Source: Opisthocomus hoazin (lineage: Eukaryota; Chordata; Aves; Opisthocomiformes; Opisthocomidae). From it: a stretch of 64,000 nt of DNA. The notes beneath the pieces were generated by a model. That model was given only the letters and a program-made list of their open reading frames with translations. It made no database searches and had not been told where the DNA came from. The stretch spans positions 20,912,518 through 20,976,517 of the forward strand of contig NC_134414.1 in the NCBI RefSeq assembly GCF_030867145.1. Reading direction: 5' to 3'. Position 1 is the stretch's first letter. Each line of letters opens with the position of its first letter. The translations under genes were made by a program, and so were the position numbers. This document shows positions 58,011-64,000 of this stretch, in pieces.

Positions 58011-60845
58011 GCTGATGGGAACTGATGGTCTCTGAATAGACTTAACATTTCTGTGTGGATATGAATGAAGATCACCTGCCCTGAGAACTTCTCACAGAGA
58101 GGCTAGGTGCATCCTAGTGACCCCTCGTCTTTATACATGCTTGTAAAATTATATGCATGTATTAAAAAAGGGTTAAATGCTCCAGCAAGTAGAAGTTTGT
58201 TTAGTCTCCACCAAAGCCTGCCGCTCTCTCTGTCAGTGGAGCATTAACAGAGAACTGGTGATCTGACTGGGGTCTTGGCCGTGGTGTGTCTCCTACAGCA
58301 GCCCGTTTGCTGCCACACACAGGTTTTTCAGACAGCCCCAGTGCCAGGCTCTGGTTATTTATCTCACTGCTCTAACCTAAAAGAGTCTGCCTATACGCAC
58401 TTGCCAATCATGCTGCTCTTGGCGTGTCCTTGGAGCCTTGACACTGCTGTTTCCATTTCTTCCCCCAGTGTTCATCCTTCACAACATGCTCACGCTAGAC
58501 ATGGGAGGGACCTTCACCTTCATGTTCAGCGCAGGGACAACAGGGATGCCAGGGAGAGTTCTGTGGGGTGGTCTCTGCCACCCCGCAGGAGGGGCCACAT
58601 ACACGCAGGGGGAAGGATCTTGGGAACAGCAGACAGTGAAGAAAGCAGACACCTTCTTTTTTCTTTTTATGGCATCAGCTCCAGGTCGAAGCCCTTTCTC
58701 AGTGACTCTCTTCACTCTTTCAGATTTGTGTGGGCTACAGCAAAAGAGCAGATCTGGGCAGCTGTCACTGTGTCACCCTGCCTGAGCAAACCACCTGGCC
58801 TTTCAGCTACTCTCTTGGGTCCTTGCTTGGTTTCTTATTTCAGCAAAAAGAGGTGAGTACCTTGGTGAAAAATCTCCCTTTCTCAGTTACTTGCTATGCT
58901 GTGGTCACTTCTTTTTTTGCACTCAGATAAAACTCCAATGTATCACGACTTTTTGGAGTGGGTCTTTATGTCCCAGTCTTGCCACCCTTGGTCTTCTCAA
59001 AAACATTTTCTTGCATCACTTTGCAGAGTCTGTCTTGTCCTCCGTACTAAATTAATAACACAAAAATACTAAATCAAATGAATAATTGGTTACTCATGCT
59101 ACACTAGTTCTTGAGTTTTGAATTTATGTCTTAGAGTGTCTAATTTTCTCAGTAATTTTAAAAAGGAGCTAAACCCCTCAAGCAATGCACACTATTGCAT
59201 CGGTAGAATTGAAATTTGCACATTCATGGCACAGACCTCCACCATCTGAGTGGGGATCACTACTGTAGTAAGCTGCCATTTTTAGTATGTAAGTTGTTCT
59301 GTCCATCTCCCTCAAGCCATAGCCTTACCATCATTCCAGAAAACTTTCCAGCAATACTTCTGCATTGAGTCAGGCACTGCAGCCACAAATGGAAAACTTC
59401 AGCACAAATGGTTACAGACTGGAAAAGCTACAAGCAAATGAGATCAGTCTTAGAGAAGCAAACAGTAGGAAATTGCAACACGCATTGCTAGCAAGCCTGT
59501 ACACACCAATAACACATATAACTCTTCCTAGAAGAAAATGTTAGCACCCCACTGAGCCCAAATATCTTGCAGTTTGTCTTAAAAAATGAAATTTATTTTA
59601 GGTGAAACCCAAGATGAGAATTTAGTGGGGGGAAAAAAAAAGTTTTGCGTTCAATGAGGCCTCTAGCAGGCTTTAGCGTGCAAACACTCAGGCTGTGCAT
59701 GCAACAAGAAGAGAAAACTTGAGATAATTAGGAAAGAGAAATACACTCTATAAACGAACAAGTAAAGAAAGACCCTTAATGCACCTTTGAGCAGCACCAT
59801 TCTTCTGTCCCACGGCTGTTAGGGTGAGGTTAGGTTTGGGGTTAGGATCCCAAGGTCCTCAGGGCTGGAAGAACCCCAAAGCATCTTGCTTGATGGAAGA
59901 GCTTAGAAGAGATAAAACACTATGGTCTGTACAACTGATGTCTGGAGAGGAGATGTAACAACTATCTGTGAAGACTCACCTTGCTAATAATGGTGAAGAA
60001 TTAGAAGCAATATTAGAAAGGAAAGTTTCAAACTAAGGTTTGCCAGGAACAAACCTTCAGTGTTAGGCAAGACTAGAAAAATTTAGGCATTGCATGTCCT
60101 CTACCAAAGCTGGCAAAAGGTAGATACAATTTTAACAGGAGAAAAGTGCTACCACAAGGACTGCTTATTACCTCAAAGGGAGAAAAATGCAGCTATACAC
60201 TGTTTGCTGTGAAACTGGGCTTGCCCTGCTGCCAGGACCTGCCTGGGTGCATCGCTTCAGGGTTCGCAACCACAGAGGCATTCCTTGTTAGAAGGTTTCA
60301 TTCATCAAGAACTTAATTCTCTGTGCATTTGAGGTCACCCTGGCTTTCACCTCTCTCTTCGGAAGTTCAGGAAGCCCACCCCCAGGGCTCCCCATCGGGG
60401 AGGCAGGGCAGTGGGGTGAGCAGAGGGAGGCTGCTAATGGAAAACTCTGATATACAAACTGCCCACCCTTCCACAGTCTCGTGTCAGTGACAGCCAGGAC
60501 AGGTCACTGAAGACTCACTCAGGCCATGTGTCAAGGAGCAATGACTGTGCTATCACCAGGCCAGAGCTCAAACCCATACATTAACCGGTTCCCTCACCCG
60601 GGGGTTTGGTCTCCTTTTCTCCTACTGCTACCAGAAAGCAGGTGTCCAAAAACACATTTTTGTCCTCCCTGTTCCTAATCAGCAGGTTCTTGGGCTACTT
60701 GGGGAATCCCAAATATCGCTTTAGTGGATACATCACTGGATTTGCACTGAAGGTAAAAGTCTTGTCCACTCCCAGTAGTGTCCTATGCCAGCTACCCACA
60801 CGCCATTAACTCCTGAAAACCCTTCTTGACCTCAGAACATGACAC
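58011..60845. other. Unassigned stretch
   Basis: Contains a degenerate telomere-like patch (ttagggtgaggttaggtttg) at 59,819-59,846. Frames of up to 193 codons at 58.28-58.86 kb have no motif or splice support and were not called. Confidence 0.4.
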
Positions 60846-61706
60846 CTGGGGGGGAGTGTTGATCTGCTTGAAGGTAGGAAGGCTCTGCAGAGGGATCTGG
60901 ACAGGCTGGATCGATGGGCCAAGGCCAACTGTCTGAGGTTCAACAAGGCCAAATGCCGGGTCCTGCACTGGGTCACAACAACTCCATGCAACAGGCTTGG
61001 GGAGGAGTGGCTGGAAAGATGCCTGGCAGAAAAGGACCTTGGGGTGTTGGTTGACAGCCGGCTGAACATGAGCCAGCAGTGTGCCCAGGTGGACAAGAAG
61101 GCCAAGGGCATCCTGGCTTGTATCAGGAATAGTGTGGCCAGCAGGAGTAGGGAGGTAATTGTGCCCCTGTACTGGGCACTGGTGAGGCTGCACCTGGAGT
61201 ACTGTGTTCAGTTTTGGGCCCCTCACTACAAGAAGGACATCGAGGTGCTGGAACATGTCCAGAGAAGGACAAGGAGGCTGGTGAAGGGTCTAGAGAACAA
61301 GTCTTATGAGGGGCAGCTGAGGGAGCTGGGGCTGTTTATTCTGGAGGCTGAGGGTGGACCTTATCGCTCTCTACAATTACCCGAAAGGAGGTTGTAGCGA
61401 GGCAGGTGTTGCACTCTTCTCCCAGGTAACTAGCAATAGGACAAGAAAAAATGGCCTCAAGTTGCATTAGGGAAGTTTTAGATTGGATACCAGGAGAAAT
61501 TTCTTTACTGAAAGAGTGGTCAGACATTGGAACAAGCTGCCCAGGGAAGTGGTGGACTCACCATCCCTGAAGGTGTTTAAAAAGCGTGTAGATATGGCAC
61601 TTCAGGACATGGTTTAGTGTAGGCATGGTGGTGTTGGGTTGACGGTTGGACCTGATGATCTTAGAGGTCTTTTCCAACCTTCACGATTCTACGATTTCAT
61701 GATTTT
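60846..61706 (+). mobile_element. CR1 LINE, 5'-truncated, different subfamily
   Basis: Plus-strand CR1 starting just after the RT motif C region (gggggagtgttgatctgctt, equivalent to [21 protein letters not shown]). It runs through the ORF2 C-terminus ([59 protein letters not shown]). The 3' region is distinctive (gatatggcacttcaggacat, gttgggttgacggttggacc, ggtcttttccaaccttcacg), with a decayed octamer tail (cgattctacgatttcatgat). ORF2 is shifted or stopped in several places. The 3' region differs clearly from the other CR1 copies here, marking another subfamily. Confidence 0.95.
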
Positions 61707-64000
61707 CCACAGGTACCAACATCTGCAGTGACAGCAGCAGTTCAGATTCCCAGGTTGCATGCCAAAAACTCATATCTGGATTCCCCCATGCATGTCCAGT
61801 TTTTCAGTAATTTTATGCAGTTGGAATATGAATTTTCTTCATTTCCTGGAAATTTATGGACAATTCCCCAGAAAATCTTTCACAAAAGTAGCACAATCCT
61901 ACCCATGAAGTCTTGAACCCTCTTAACTTCACATACAAATTCCCTAGCTGTCAGCATTTCAAATGTTCTGTTCCCCTCACCCTTACCTACTTCTCAAAGT
62001 AGGATTGCACTCGGTATTTGAGGTGCTTTGAATGCTCAAAATGATATCTACACACTTCACTTGAGTAACACTTGCTTTGGGGAATTTCCTTAGTGCTTTG
62101 GTCCTTTTATCCCTTACTCACCCATGGCCAGGTATAGGAGGGCAAAGCCCCTGAGTTTCTTGAAATACAGGTCCAAACATCTTGGCCATAATAGCTTCAA
62201 CAGTGAGACTGAGATCTTCTTCATTTTAACTGTATGCCTACATGAGATGCAGTTATACAAGCCAAAAAAAAAAAAAAGAGACAGTTTATTTTTCTCTCCA
62301 AACTGGGACAAGCCACTGTGGAAAAAATACTTTATTAACAGCGTGTCTCTTCTATGGCCACATCTGCACAATTTTATCATGTAATTAGACCTTAGCTCCT
62401 GCCAATGAGGGATCTATTAGTGAAAAGCTCCTCAGACAAAGGGAAGCCTTAGTGCATAAATTAATGCAAATCAAGACTGGGCTCTCCCCTCCCATGCTGT
62501 TTGGAGCTGTTATGATGTCTGTGTGGCTGCAAGAAATGAATGTACTGCTGGAGCTTGGGGACAACAAGCTGATGGGAGGGGAGACAAGGGCAAGGCAGCC
62601 CCCTCATTTTTTTTCCAGACGAGGTCCAGGACCTCAGCTTTCCAGCCTGGATGAGAAGGAAACACGCAGGAAACAGTCAGCTTTGTGGATCGGTATTGAA
62701 ACCATGCAGTGCATCAAATTCAGTTTTAACTGAATACTTTTAAGAGGTTCATTTAACTCAGAAGATGCACGGAATTTTATTGAACCCCTGAATAAAACTG
62801 AGGTGATTTTTTCTGGTCTTCCAGTCTTTTCTCCTGTCACTAGATCTTTGCTTCCTCCCAGGTGGAGTCTGCTACTAGTAGAGGTGATGACAGCTCTGAA
62901 GAGCACCCGTCTTTACTGCAGAAGTATCAAAGTCATTGAGTCATTGCTCTGAGTTGCAATTTATTTTCTTCTCTCCTGCCATGCAGCAGCTCAAACACAA
63001 TCACAGGCGCTGACTTGTGAGTGGTGTCCCTTCTCTGCGAACCCAGACAACCCTTGCCTCTCCGGGGGAGGAACAGAGGTTGAGTTCACTGGGGAAGCAG
63101 TGGGAGGAAAAGCAAAAGGAGAGACTGCACCAGCAAAGAAGGTTGTGTTAGCAGGAGGACAAGGAAAGTACTTGGGGAGGGTGCTACCAGAGTGCAAGAG
63201 AGAAAAATGGCAAAAGGTACCAGTGTAGTTCTGTGCCCCTGCAGTAAGTGTTGTTTGCAAAACAATGCTGCCTCTCCTCACTTATTCTCACTTCCAGCCT
63301 GAGGGACCTTGTTCACATCACCAGGATTTATCCAGAGAGGAGGTTATTGTCTCAACATGGCAGACCACAGCTGCCAGTGCAGAGCTGTCAATGCACCTGC
63401 TGTTGGACAGACCTTGGGGAAAATGATGGCTGAAGAGGTTCTGCAGAATCTCTCCCAGGAGACGAGTCACAGGTGGCTTAGACCATCTCAGTTCGGCTGT
63501 GGTGCAGCTCCCTGTGGGACAGTTGAGGAGGAAGGGATGGGGACGGGCAGCTGCAGGATGAACATCTGAGCCTTCAAGGTCATCCAGAGTATACCCTGTG
63601 CAGGGCAGATGGAAATTACATGTGTTTCATGGCATTCAGTTTCACTCCAAAATAACACAGAACTCATATGTCTGCCCCTGAAAATGCCTTCTTTGAGATA
63701 TGTCAGGAATAATAAAAAACAGGAGATGGGGGAAAGAAAGGATAAGTATGGCCTCAGTCAGACCTCAAATGCTTTGATGCTTGGTCTCATACATTAAAGA
63801 ACTTGTTCTGGAGATCTTACCCCAGGTGTCAAAGATATCTTTCCTAGGCAGGTTGTGATAATAAACCTACAGTTTAATAATAGTAATAACAACAACACTA
63901 ACAACAATCCTCAGTTTTTATACTTTTTTTCAGAAATGAACACGCATTGATAAAACAAATCAGAGCTGGCTCAAATCTCCTTAGCAGCATAGCAAAGTTC
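61707..64000. other. Unassigned stretch to the end of the window
   Basis: No gene or repeat family recognised. A run of 14 A lies at about 62,262-62,276, and an imperfect AAT/AAC-rich simple repeat at about 63,860-63,908. The GC-richer part near 63.0-63.6 kb shows no coding signature. Confidence 0.45.

Noticed and set aside
58275..58856. 193-codon plus-strand frame
   Set aside because: No motif, no splice support, and overlapping frames are equally open; GC-rich background.
1..64000. Bacterial-type features (operons, CRISPR arrays, riboswitches, insertion sequences) and tRNA or rRNA genes
   Set aside because: None seen; sequence character is vertebrate nuclear. Small RNA genes cannot be excluded without a covariance-model search.

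Overview
This window looks like bird nuclear DNA. The evidence is the repeats: many copies of the CR1 LINE ending in the avian 3' octamers (ATTCTATG or ATTCTGTG), two solo LTRs of types I recognise as avian endogenous-retrovirus (probably ERVL) LTRs, and a gene remnant of the vitelline membrane outer layer protein 1 (VMO1) family. Reading frames are short and interrupted outside CR1, with no bacterial-style gene packing. Most of the 64 kb is intergenic or intronic sequence that I cannot assign to any gene.

Layout. 1-14.5 kb: a short CR1 fragment (1.06-1.49 kb), unassigned sequence, then a 365-bp polypyrimidine microsatellite (10.69-11.05 kb). 14.5-16.0 kb: a 1.5-kb CR1 with a long but catalytically altered reverse transcriptase frame. 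17.6-21.6 kb: a G15 run, a solo LTR of about 1.1 kb (19,954-21,055) and a (TATTC)n microsatellite grown from a CR1 tail. 24.3-27.1 kb: a plus-strand CR1 with an intact-looking RT core, a minus-strand decayed CR1 ORF1 region and another plus-strand CR1 3' end. 28.8-29.7 kb: a minus-strand CR1. 30-39 kb: mostly unassigned, with a doubtful LTR remnant at 37.3 kb. 39.75-40.88 kb (minus): two recognisable exons of a VMO1-like gene with a poly(A) signal and lesions suggesting a pseudogene. 41.7-44.9 kb (minus): the longest CR1, with an 899-codon ORF2, broken near its 3' end by a second CR1 inserted in the opposite direction, which creates a large inverted repeat. 45.4-45.8 kb: two more CR1 3' fragments. 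45.9-46.6 kb (minus): a pair of candidate exons with a phase-compatible splice, gene unknown. 48.8-49.85 kb: plus-strand CR1. 51.4-53.15 kb: two ancient minus-strand CR1 relics. 55.02-55.78 kb: a solo LTR with a perfect 5-bp target duplication. 56.0-58.1 kb (minus): two coding-like stretches of unknown identity, one apparently frameshifted. 60.8-61.7 kb: a CR1 of a different subfamily. The rest is unassigned.

No operon, CRISPR array, clear RNA gene or complete cellular gene was found. CR1 copies range from ancient to young-looking, and the only recognisable cellular gene (VMO1-like, an egg-envelope protein family) seems decayed. I found no convincing new molecular system. The points most worth checking are the VMO1-like relic, the nested CR1 fold-back and the unidentified minus-strand exons. 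All family assignments come from reading motifs by eye; no database search was run.
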